Shown in pieces: positions 1 to 11,600 of a stretch of 64,000 bases of DNA. Position 1 is the stretch's first letter. Every line of letters starts with the position of its first letter. Where the stretch lies: the NCBI GenBank assembly GCA_017590115.1, contig JAGGNK010009114.1, forward strand, positions 20,684,662 to 20,748,661, given 5' to 3'. The stretch comes from Montifringilla adamsi. Its lineage: Eukaryota; Chordata; Aves; Passeriformes; Passeridae. Below the pieces are notes generated by a model. It was not told the DNA's origin. It searched no databases and worked only from the letters and a program-made list of their open reading frames with translations. Both the position numbers and the translations under genes were made by a program.

Positions 1-1221
1 TCGTGGTCTCGTACACATACATACCACAAATTCAAAGAACCTATTACATTTCTGTAACTACATCACTTCAAGACAGCTTTGTGATTTTGGAGGCCAGCTG
101 CATGAGTTTTAAAGTTCATAGGAGTTAATTAGCCCTGTCTCCCTCCTTTGCCTTACTGTGCTTTAAAAAGCCAGAGAAACAGTTTCATTTCCCAGGGTAA
201 GTTAGTTCCCTCCCTTGTCTGATAGTCATTTACTACTTATGTCCCTAGTACATACTATCTTTGGCTTTTTATTTATCATTTTTGTGATTTCTGAACTTGC
301 TGCTGTGTCTGAAGGTCATCTACATCCCTTCCTAACACTCTCCTGTTTCAGCTCTTTTCTTTGTCCCAGCTCTTTGAGGGCTTCAGTCTTCCTCTCCATG
401 GCAGTCAAATTAGAGCCATACAGTTCTCTGTGAGGAGAAGGCAGACAAAACACAGAAAGCCCATATTGCTGTGATGACCACATTAACCTCTGGGGCAGTG
501 GAACAGTGTTCCGCAGCTCTAATTAAGATGTGGCCTGTGGTTACACCAGTACATGGCCTGAGCTGGTCTGGCCTATTTCTGCTGCTACTATTATTATTAT
601 TATTATTATCATCATCATTATTATGATCACTTTGTCAGGGCAGCAGTCAAATGGACTGGCTCATGTATGCTCTGCTGCCCTCCAAAGGATGGGAATGCTG
701 CACTCCAGTTCCTTCACCTTATTGAGGTGCTTCCAGACACAGCTGACTGCAAGGTTTGTTTTTTTTAATATTCTGTGTGTGGTGAAGAGTCTGGAAACTG
801 AACACCTGTGACAGACTTGAAAAGACACCCCTGCCAGGTATTTCCTAAGCCATCGCCAACAAGAATGCTACCCATGAAATGCTGCCATGGTTTTCTATCC
901 AGCTGTCCAGCTTACCAAATCCCTGTGCATCGGTGTGATTTTATTCACAAATCCAACCTGTGCTGGCAACCAGCCTGGGCACAGCATCCAGACCCCAGCA
1001 CACCCATCCCCCTGCAGGCTCTGCCCGATCTATAATAGGAGAATGGTGTTTTGGTGCTGCCAAAGCTGGGGTGGGAAGCCAGGCTCCAGCACATCCACCT
1101 TCCCACCAGGGGATGCTCAGACATGGCCCCATGACGTGGCATGAGCCAGAGCCAGCACAGATTTCTTGCTATTATTATTATTAATAAGGGGGGTTTCTTG
1201 CTGTGGAATTGTAGCACAAAC
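1..1221. other. Upstream flank, no gene recognised
   Basis: AT-rich at first, becoming more GC-rich after 880. I find no supported exon. In the human locus INSIG2 lies beyond CCDC93 on this side, but no INSIG2 exon is recognisable here. Confidence 0.6.
588..624 (+). repeat. ATT/ATC trinucleotide microsatellite
   Basis: About nine ATT units interrupted by ATC units. A second short ATT run is at 1170-1182. Confidence 0.95.
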
Positions 1222-1608
1222 CTGATGAGCAGCAGCTGAGGGACTGGGGGTGTTTGGCCTGGGGGAGGCTCAGGGGTGACCTTGTCACTCCACAGCTCCC
1301 TGGCAGGAGGCGCAGCCAGGGGGGCCGGGCTCTTCTCCCAGACAACCAGCAACAGGATGGGAGGATGTAATCTTAGGCTGTGCCAGAGAGGGTATTAGCA
1401 AAAATTAGGCTGGGTATTAGCAAAAAATTTCTTCAAAGAAAGCGTGATTAGATAATGGAATGAACTGCTTAACGAAGTGCTGGAGCCACCGTCCCTGGAG
1501 TGTTCAAGGAAAGTCTGGAAATGGCCCTTGATGCCAAGGTCCAGTTGACATGGTGATGCTTGATGTTGGACCTGCTAATCTCAGAGATCTTTTCCAATTC
1601 TGTGACCT
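1222..1608 (+). mobile_element. CR1 LINE, 5'-truncated 3' end, sense to CCDC93
   Basis: Matches the remembered avian CR1 3' region: a GAGGGACTGGGGG-type block, GGCTCAGGGGTGACCTTGTC, then a CCGTCCCTGGAGTGTTCAAG block and a terminal TCTCAGAGATCTTTTCCAA followed by a decayed ATTCTGTG octamer. Its 3' end is about 570 bp upstream of the CCDC93 ATG. Somewhat diverged. Confidence 0.88.
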
Positions 1609-1779
1609 GTGTGCAAGGGAGAAAAAACGAAATTAAACCCCACTTCAGCTCTTAGGTCACCAAAGGAACCACGGCTGGCAAGGAGAAGTGTCAGCGCCCA
1701 GTGGGGCATGAGTGGCCGTGAGGCGCCTCGCAGTCAGAGCGCTCAGTAACTTGTCCTCCATGCTGGCGAGAGGCCTCAG
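1609..1779. other. Spacer between CR1 copy and CCDC93 CpG island
   Basis: Short unique-looking stretch; nothing recognised. Confidence 0.5.
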
Positions 1780-2620
1780 GACCCCTTGCAAAAGGAAAAA
1801 AAAGGAGAAAAGAGCGGCGGGCGCAGGGCAGCGCCGCGCAGGGGAAGCGCCCGGGCCCGCGGGGCGGAGCCGCGCTCTGAGGGGCCGCGGGCACGGGGGC
1901 ACCCGGGGGCGCCCCCAAGGGCGCAGCCCGCGGGCGGGGCCGCGGCCGTAGCGCTCCGCGCAGCCAGTCAGTCACATGAGCCGCCGCCCTCCTTCCCCGG
2001 CACCCCTCGGCCGCGAATGGCACGGCCCGGATGCGCTTGTACGCAAGGAGGGTGCGGGCGAACCATTGAGCGGGGGCGGGGGAACCCGGCAGCCGCCGGC
2101 CGGGAACACCCCTTCGCCGGGGCGCTGCGGCGGCGGGGAGCGGACGTGACAGCGGCGCGGCCGGCGGCGGAGGGCGATGGGGGTCCCGCGGGGACAGGAG
2201 CGCCAGGCCCCGCAGGAGGTACCGGAGCCGCGTCTCTCCCAGCCCCCCGTCCCTCGGGCGCTTGCCGAGGCGCGGCTGCTGTTCCTCCGGCCCCGCTGCA
2301 CCGGCGTCCCCGGGATCCCCGCCTGCTCCTTCCCCTGGTTGCTGGCCCTCGCGGGCAGCGCGGGGGTCGGTGCCGCGCAGCGGGCCGGGCGCGGGGGACG
2401 CGGGGAGGCCTGTGGGGCTGCCGGCAGCGCTGTGCGGGTCACCTTCGGTGCACCATCGCCTTCCCGTGCCCCCGCTGCAAGCCCGGCTCGCCGCGTTCCC
2501 GTGGGAGGGAGCGGAGAGCAGGAGGGTGCCCAGAGGGTTGGAGATGGGGAGGGTGTGCAGGTGGGTCCCTGGAGCCTTGTTACCGGCTCTCCGGCCTAGG
2601 GCCGAGGTGTTGGGGAGCTC
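1780..2620 (+). promoter_or_regulatory. CCDC93: CpG-rich promoter and first-exon region of CCDC93
   Basis: Base composition jumps from AT-rich flank to very GC- and CpG-rich sequence here, straddling the start codon. It contains GC boxes (for example around 2071-2083) and no obvious TATA box, as expected for a broadly expressed gene. An M-box-like TCACATGA lies at 1972-1979. The transcription start itself cannot be placed. Confidence 0.8.
2177..2218 (+). CDS. CCDC93: CCDC93 coding exon 1 (start codon)
   Basis: Residues 1-14, phase 0 out. The ATG at 2177 sits in a GC-rich context with G at +4. The donor gtaccg is weak, but the junction QAPQE|VETRED reproduces the expected protein length exactly. 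Confidence 0.93.
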
Positions 2621-5600
2621 TGTGCCTCTAGGAAATCACGCGTATCCCCGGAGCTGTGGGGTTTCATCCTGTAAGGTAGGGACAAAAGCCCTGGGTCGGG
2701 CTGGCTGTGCTGGTCAGGCTTCGGAGCGCTGGGGCTGTCCGGACTGCCCGTCACAGTTCACTTTTGTTACTGCCGTGCTTTGAAATTGCATTGCCCAAAA
2801 AGTGGAATTCCGTGTGGGTGTCTCCTCCTGTTTTTGTAGAAGGATTAGAGAAGCGTGTCCTGGTTTTGGCTGAGATAGAGGTTAAATTGAGGTGCGTGAG
2901 TTTATGAACCCTGAAATTGAAAGAAATGTGTGAAATAGAGAATAGATTAACTGGCTTATGGCAATAGGACAATCTTAGTAGCTAGAGGTGAGCAGTGGAC
3001 CAGGAGTTTGAGCAGCAAAAGCAGATTAAAGTATTTAACTGGGTGAAAATATGTGATGTTAAGTCCATGTACAAATGTGTTGCCTATTTTTTTAATGTCT
3101 TTCACATTAACAACCAAGTTGCTAATGGAAGGCAGGTTTCCCCTGATATGTGGTCTGTGCCAAGGCTTGGAAAATGCTCATTCTTCAAATGAATGAGAAA
3201 AACTGAATTAGTGTTTTGTTGTTTGTCAGGTTGAAACAAGAGAAGATGAGGAACAAAACATCAAGTTGACTGAAATCTTGGAGCTGTTGGTGGCTGCTGG
3301 GTATTTTCGAGCACGAATCAAGGGGTTATCACCCTTTGACAAGGTGAGGCCATTACAATATTTTAAACCCCTCTTGTAAGCATGAGAGGCTTATGTTTTG
3401 CTGCTTTGCTTAGCAATTCTGGGTGACTTTATAAAAGACAGTTGCAACCTATGAGGCTTCCCTGTGTGAATAATGCTGCAAATGACCTAGTTTCAGGCAA
3501 ACAGGACCTCCTCAGTCTTGAAAGACAATTTTGTGCAGCAAGGCCTGTTTTAGAGGAGACAATTGGATGCAAACTAACTGCTGCATGCTTTTTTTGGGTG
3601 CTGTGGCCTGTGCTAGAGTTGTGTACAGGGAATTTTCCTCTCTCTCCCAACAGCAGTTAGAATAGCCAGTCTTTGGATACTTGGAGATAACATGGTAATT
3701 TTTAAAACAACATTGATGAGAAATGAGGAAGTGTCTTTGTAAGAATGGAACAGTTAGCCTGGTTAGATTATTTTGGGGCTGTTTTTACATATCTTTAGAA
3801 TGTCATATTTGTTAACCTTTCATTGTCCTAGACAGGAAGAGTGTGATGCTAACAGTGAGCAAAGTTCAGGTTGAAGAGAGATTTCGGAATTGTTTTAATG
3901 CTGACTCTGTGAGAAATTCCTGAACCAAGGTTTGAAAACACAGAACTACAGCAGCCTTGAAATGGATTATTCTGTTTTCTGCTGTCTCTTTGATCATAGC
4001 ACAGCCTCACTTTGCAATGCAATTTTATTTTATTCAAACTCCTTGGTGTTGCTGACAGTTGCTGCTCAGGAGTATGTGCTCACAGAGTAGTTTCAAGGAG
4101 ACTGCCTTGGGTTGTAACATTGTTGCATTTATGTGTAGAAATCACTTATAGTTACTTAAATACAATTGCAAAGTTACCATTTCATGACGGGGCCCAACCT
4201 CACCGAAATGAGCCTTGCTACTGAAAATGATCACGTGCTAATGCAAAAGGGAGATGTGGGTTATCACAGAGGGGAGTGTGAGAGGGGGAATGTGTCAGAA
4301 ACCTTGTTAGAACCAAAGTTCCTAATTTGCTGCATGATTTTGACAAGTTACTCCACATTTTAATCCCCTTTTCGCTTCTTTCCCTTTGCATACATTTAGG
4401 TTATCTTGCACATGTTTATGCGAGGTTGTCTTTAAATATTTATGTAAAGTTGATGAAATGGCTCAGGAGTTTAAATATGCCCATGTCAGAATAGGGCTTA
4501 AATAGAGATTTCTGCAGAGCTGGGGATTTCCATTGCTGTACTGATACTGTGTCTAGCACTTTGTGTTGCACGTGCCAGCAATACTACATAATAGTAGCAA
4601 AGATGTATATAAAAAGGTAAATATAAGACTGCAGTAATTACGATCCTTGATGAAACTTTGATATGGTCACTTTTTAGAGGTCATGGCATTTAACATACTG
4701 TTGTGTTTTATCCGTTTGTTTGTTGGTTTGGTTTTCTTTTTTCAATCTGAGAGCTGTTTCAAAACTAATATATAAAGCTAAGAGAGGAATTTAGGTTGTC
4801 AATAACTGCTGGGTTGGTTTCTGTCTTCTTGTACACATGTATTGTGTATAACGCTGTATGTAGTTGGTATGGTTATGTTATCTGAGTCTGTCTTAGAGCA
4901 GAGAGGATACTGAGGATGGTGAGATTACTGAGCTGTAGTTTCTAAAATAAATAAAGCCTGGAAGATGTATTTGGGTTTACCTCTTCAGTTTAAAATGGCC
5001 CTGACCATGGTGTTGCTCCTTTGCCAGGTGGTGGGAGGCATGACGTGGTGTATCACTACCTGCAGCTTTGATATCGACGTGGATTTATTATTTCAGGAAA
5101 ACTCTACTATTGGTCAAAAAATGTAAGTTGATTAGATGGCAAGTGGGGGATTTTTCTTCTTAGAAAATAAGAAGTGGGTGGGGAGGGGGAAGTTACCTGC
5201 TGTGTTTCTAGGAAATAGTTTTGGTTCAAATTTCCTGCTTTTGAGGACTATCTGTTTACAAAATATTACACAGGTTTCTCAGACTGTAGTTCCACAATCT
5301 AAATCCAGAAAGAATTATTTCAAAAAAGGTAGGGCTCTTCCCTTTGGGCTGCCATGTTCTTATATCCCTACTAAGCTTATGTGGCTCCGCACTGAACTGA
5401 ATTAGGAACTGATCCAAATTAAAACCTACCAAATAAAAAACCAAAAAACCAAAACCCATAAGAAAAAAAAAATAGAATAGTTTTAACATGAATGAATTCC
5501 TGGATCCAGTTCTCTGTGCAGCTGTACAGATGCTTGTGCTGGCACAAGGGGATATTGCAGAGGCCAAAGCAAAGGGCAGAGGGAGACCACGCTGCTGGAA

Positions 5601-8600
5601 GCTGGAGTGCAACATTAGAAGACCTTCTCTGAGTTCCCTGTGTCTGCAGTTCTGCTGTGTAAATAACCTCTGACTCCCTTTTATGGCTCTGGGTTAGAAT
5701 TGTAGGCATCAGCAAACAGACTTTAAAGCATGTTGCCAAAATAGTTACCTGCCCCATACTGAGGAGGAGGATTTCCTTCCTCAGGGTGACCCAATGAGAA
5801 CATTTTGTTTTGGTTCATTTCTTATGCATGGAATTTGCTTATAAGCCAGCTAAGTCCTGTGCCAGGGAGATTATAGACATTGTTTATTCTGGGAAAGACA
5901 ATACATTCTAAACTCCATTATTTCTTTATGTGTGTCTGTGATAAAAGAGTCATAATTAAAATTTTTGGGAAATAAGTTTAGCCTGACAAGTTACAATGGC
6001 ATGAAGAGACTTATTTACTTGGTGCAGTTAAAAAGAACACCTTTCTGTGTTTTCTTGAAAGTCATAGAGCATTGGCAAGGCTTTTCAAAATAAATATTTG
6101 TGGATATTGCAATTGCATTTGGAGACACTCAAATCATCATAGATAACTAACTACATAAAACATTGCTGAGTGCAAAGAATTAAGTAGAGACTAGGAATTA
6201 AAATGGTAATGGTAGTTTTTTATCTTTTTGATATCTTTAAGAACAACAGGGTAGGAAATGGTTAAGTTGTTCTCAAAATGTTCTGTTATTTTTCCAGCTG
6301 ACTGGATGCAAAACTGGCAAAACAAAAACCAGGCTCCTCTCCCAAAACAGCAACAATGATTTATTTGTAAATCTAAAGTGTTCAGAACATAGGAGCATAG
6401 GCTGTTTTGATGTCCATGTAATGTTTGTGTTGGTAGAGGCTCAGGGCTTCTGTGGTGTTTTCAAGATAAAGAAAAGTTAAGCTGTGTTTTCTCAGTATTA
6501 TTCCAAAGTGATGGTGTTACACCATTGTGATGGTGTCCTGTTATTTAACTGTTGGGCTGAAATAAACATGGGAGCATACATTAGTAGAGGATCTTGTATC
6601 TATTGGATAAATAATTTTTTTTTTTTTAATTGCATTTGCTTTGATTGTGCTTCACTTCCCTTTAGGAAGTAAAGTGTTTCAAGTTCTATTCCCAGATTTT
6701 GGTCACTGTCTCATACCTCTTGATCCCATTTTGTTCTTCCAGGATCTTAGCTGTCCATTTGGACAGTACTAAATATCAGTAGTTCAGTACTGGATCAGTT
6801 CATTTTTTTTCTTTCGTGGGGAAATAGCTTTGGTTTTCCAAGTAAGGTTCTCATCCTCAGTGGTTACACCTGTTTTAAAAAGTACTTGCCAACATTGGCA
6901 GCAAAACAAAAAAAAAAATCTTGCCCTAAAATTAGGTATTCAGTTGAAACAGGATGAATTTCTTGCAGATGGATCCCTTGTGGCAGGGTAATCCTTTCAC
7001 TTAACCAGCTCTTACTGAGCTCTAGAATGAGATTGCTGCCAGCAAATTCTGTTTTAGTCACTTGAAAAGTATGTGAAGTGCACTGTGTATTTAGCTTTTA
7101 AGTGCACTATGTATTTAAATTAAAAAAGCTTCAGGAGTAACATCAATATTTATTTTGAGAGTTCTGCTAAGTCCTTACATTTGCTTCTGGACTTCCTTGG
7201 GGAGCAAATTTCTTAATGTAGCTGATCTTAAAGCTACTGTCTCTTCATGTTGGGTGTACCCTATAACATGCAAAGGTGTTTGTAGGTGTATTTTATATAG
7301 ATATTTTATCTGTCCAGACATGCAGATCTTGAAATTTTCTGTAGTAGTTAACTGAATTTCCAAGGTAGGAGCCTGTAAATGGGGCTTAATCACCTCTTCA
7401 CAGACTGATGATATAAATAGTGCCTGTAAAAGCTGTTTTGTAAGTGAGTTGGATTGCTTTTCATTATATATAGTGGAAGTTACTGGAGGGAACCTTTGAA
7501 CTACTGTGTTTTCAAAAATAATCTGTAATTAGAAAAGAAAATTGTAGCATATATACATCTGTCTTTTTGTTGTTTTTATAATAGTGCCTTAACTGAAAAA
7601 ATCGTGTCAGTATTACCAAAAATGAAGTGTCCACATCGTTTGGAACCACATCAGATCCAGGGACTGGATTTCATTCATATATTTCCTGTTGTACAGGTAA
7701 TAATTTCATGGTATATTGATACATTGCTGAAAAAGGCCATAAGACTTGCATAAAAAATAGAACAAAGCTTTGAAATAATGTTTGGCTCTTTATTTAACTG
7801 TGGAATAAATAAGCACAGAGAAGTAGTTTGAATTAATGTTTTTAAAGAATGAAGGGATATTATGGATGATAGAATTCTTGAGTATTGTTTGATCCACATT
7901 TAGAAAGTAAACAAAACAAACTCTCTGAATTCTTTGCAGTGGAGTCAGATTGTGCCTGTTGTGGAATGCCTCCTTAAAGAAACCTAAGTTTAATCTTGTT
8001 GTGGAATCTGATAGTCTGCTTTGGCAGACTAGGAAGTAGAACAAATACCTTCCAGTCTGTGTTTAAGCTTATGGAGTAAGTTATGCAGATAGACCTTGAA
8101 TCAGAAGGATATGAATAAGGCAAAAGTCATTGGGGTCATTTCTTTAAGCATAATTCATCCTTATTTCCTATCACTTAAAACCTGTGTTCTGACAAGTGAT
8201 CCTCTTACTGTGTATTTGTTGAGCACCACTAACTCAACATGTGCCTCCTTCTCAAGTTTATTAAGATTTAAGCTAACACTTGATGTGTTCCAGTTACATG
8301 TGGTATTTTGAGAATCCTTGGCATTTTTTGATTTTCCTTTCATCTGCTCACGGAAAGGTATCTTTGACAGATAGGGAAAATGAAGATATCTCCTTACCTC
8401 ATGCCTGTGAAGGAATTTAGCAAGTAAGAAGAATCTAAATTTTAGTCTGTAAGAAGTGGGGAAAACTTCCTGGTGCTCTTTCCTCTTATTTTCTAGTTGG
8501 AAGCTCCTGAGGAAAACCACACTTAAACAGCACTCCACACATTCTGTGGTGTGTGCTACTCTTACACAGCTTTCAGGCTGTGATGATGCTGCTTAAAGTG

Positions 8601-11600
8601 GAAAGTTTGTATCTTGCTAATGTTTTTGCTTCTGAACCCTTATTTCCTACACAGAAAAAAAAAAAAAAAATTCAAGCCTGTTGAGTTTCTTGTCCTGGTC
8701 ACTTGATGGCAATGAATGGTTACATTTATCAAACACTAGGCTTCTTTCATAGGAAATCTATTCCTCCTCCTGTAAAAACAGTAGCACTAGGTGTTCTTTT
8801 CTCTCACCTGCTTTATCCCAAATCCTGGTTTGGGATATTACTTCTGGAAAGGAGAAATATGAATTCTAAACAGGGAGGAAATCTGCTTCTGGGTTTCTCC
8901 AAAAGCAGTGACTCAGTATTTGTAGCTGACCAGTAGGTGGTAGAGCTGACCCATACAAGTCTTTTTTGATGGGCTTAATTTTTGGCATAGAGAGGATTTT
9001 GGTTGAAAAATTGTGGCTTTCTGCCAGGTCCCTGTGAAGTTCTGCTTGCTCCACATACTGCAAGTTCCTCATTTCATCCCAGCCAAGACAGACTTTCAAG
9101 AAAACTTGCTGGTACCACCAGAATACTGTGTTCTGAAAAAGACCATGCGAAATATAAAATGCTGACTACACCGTGTAGGAATTATGTATTTGATAATGGC
9201 ACTTTATTCAATGCCCTGTTAAAATCAAGATTCCACTTGCTATCTGTGAATCTCAAATCAATTTTCAAATACTACAAATGCTTGCTCTTAAGTCTGGCAT
9301 TGTGTCCCATTAGCTCTTGCACTGTGCAAGAATTTAGATGGATCCTTCCCTACAGGAAGAAATTAGGCTAAGCTGGCTCACTGCCATAGACTGTAGCAGA
9401 AATTTTAAAAAAAATTTTAAAAAACTAACAAATATTCCATTGGGCAGAAATGTCGTTGTTCTTCCTAATAAATTCTGCATATGATCACAGGCAAAAGTAT
9501 ATACACAGTGTTGTGTTGAGATGTTCTTGGTAATTAATATTCTTCATTTTCATCTCTTCTTGTCATCATGTTCCCCTGACTTTCCAGGGGTTCATGGTTA
9601 TAGCACAGGAAACAGTTGTTGGTTCAAACTTGGATCCCACAACTGATCTCATGTCTTCTGTGACCTCCTGCACAGGCTGTCAACAGCCTGCAAGATTTAT
9701 CTTCTCCAACATTGTTTAAAATGTACTTCAGTATTTTGTGGCTTTTTGTGTGGTCTTATAAATGTCAGAAGAAGCCTTTTTTCTTGCACGGGCATGTGGT
9801 TCTTCATGAGCACTTCATAGGCTTGAAAATCTGTCTGTTCCTGGTGGAGCTGTAGTCTTTTAAACCAGTGAGTGATCTACAGTAGGAGAATTTCATACAA
9901 GAAACATATGCACAGAAGAAAAAGAAATGTTTATAAAGTAGCTAATACTGACACATTTTGTTAGGGTTAGGCCAAAGAGTTGCCACGTTTACAAATAAAT
10001 CACATGCTCTTGTTTCCATGCTTGAAAATGTGCTTTTAGCTTTTATCGTGTATTAAATAATTAGGCAGAGTTTGGTGTTTGCTGCTGTTTTCAGCTAATA
10101 CAATTTTTTTTTTCAGTGGCTGGTGAAACGTGCAATAGAAACACGGGAAGAAATGGGAGATTATGTCCGTTCTTACTCTATATCACAGTTTCAAAAAACT
10201 CACAGGCTGCCAGAGGTAAGATCAAGGCATTTCTTGTTTCTGTTATATGTCAGATCTTCAGTTGCAGTACCAGCCTCACGGCTCTGACATCTGCCCACTT
10301 TACCAGAGTAAAGTGCCATTGTTTTGTGAGTGAGCGTTAAAGGAATCCCTTACAAATTTATCTGGAAAAAAATTGAAGCGTTATTGTGACAGAAATTTCG
10401 TAGATTCTGGTTAACTTTTGCCCAATGATTGCCTTAGTTTTTCTGCAGTATTTGGTAATTTTGTGTCATTCTAACTGTTCAGAAACACCCAGCATGCTGT
10501 GGAGAGGCTAATGTAGCTAAGTGAGAACTAATATGCTGTTAATACTCTGTAATTCGGGGTTTCTTTCACAGTGCTGAAAGGCAGCTCTTGTCTTTCTGTA
10601 TCCAAACCCCAAAATTTATTCTTGAAAACTAGATTTGTAAAAAACTTCATTCAATAACTGAACCGCTCTTCAGCAATGAGATGAAGTTTCCTTGGTAGAG
10701 GAGGAGAGATTGAATGAGCTTGGATATGTGCCTGTAGTGCAAAGCCATCAGTTCTGTTCTTACACATCACAAGACAATTCCATTTTTAATATCTACTACC
10801 CAAGTGTTGTCCCTTAGTAACAGGATTAAAGGCAGATGGCCCTAGTATTGGGATAGACAGATTTTATTAACTTGGGATGGTTTTGATTTTGATTTTTTTT
10901 TAATTACTATCTTTAATGCTTAGAAACTAAACAGTAGAGGAAACTTCCCATTTCCACATCAAGTCTATCCCAGCTTCATTTCTTAATAGTGTATTAAAGA
11001 CTGGAGATCCCAGCAGTGGGCTGGGACTGCTTTTGTGTCAGGTACTGCGTGAGGAGAAAGCAGCCAGGCTGCTGATCTGAACAGAGTTTTGCTGACCCCT
11101 CTCCCATTTGAAGGCAGAAGCAAGTACTTGTCTTGTTACAGCAAAAAATGACTAACATTTCACCAAATCACTGGGCAACTCAGAAACTGTTTGACAGCTT
11201 TGTTTCACAGAATCATTAGAATGTTTGAAATTTAGTCTCCACTCCTGGCATTTTTAATTACCTCCACTGATGTCTTTCAGGATGATGAATTCATGCAAAG
11301 AAAAGAGAAGGCACTCAAAACGGTTACTGATATCTTTGTAAGTATGTTAGATTTCCTTTTTTTATGGCCAAGTGAGTGGTTTTAGTAATGAAATGGAGGT
11401 GGTTAATTCTGGGTTAATTGGGTTTTCTCATGAGAAGTTCCCAATTAAGTTACATGTTGATCTTCATACTTGAGACAGGTCTCAAATGCCAATATATACC
11501 ACATTGATAGGTGTGCACTGTATGAGGAGATAAACCATATCCACTGCCTGCACGGGCTGTGTGGAATCCCACACTATCAAACAAAAGTCACAGGGTAGCT

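Noticed and set aside
1786..2631. 281-codon open frame on the + strand over the CCDC93 promoter
   Set aside because: GC-rich sequence naturally lacks stops in several frames; the product is Arg/Gly/Pro-rich with no family resemblance, and the real exon 1 is in a different frame.
7076..7117. Direct repeat AAGTGCACT(G/A)TGTATTTA in CCDC93 intron 3
   Set aside because: Short, AT-rich, imperfect and 25 bp apart; a local slippage product is sufficient.
8012..8030. Short hairpin AGTCTGC/GCAGACT in CCDC93 intron 4
   Set aside because: A 7-bp stem is expected by chance many times in 64 kb; too short for a microRNA precursor.
11203..11235. Possible CR1 tail (CACAGAATCATTAGAATGTT) in CCDC93 intron 6
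   Set aside because: Only about 20 bases resemble CR1 and no adjoining CR1 sequence follows.
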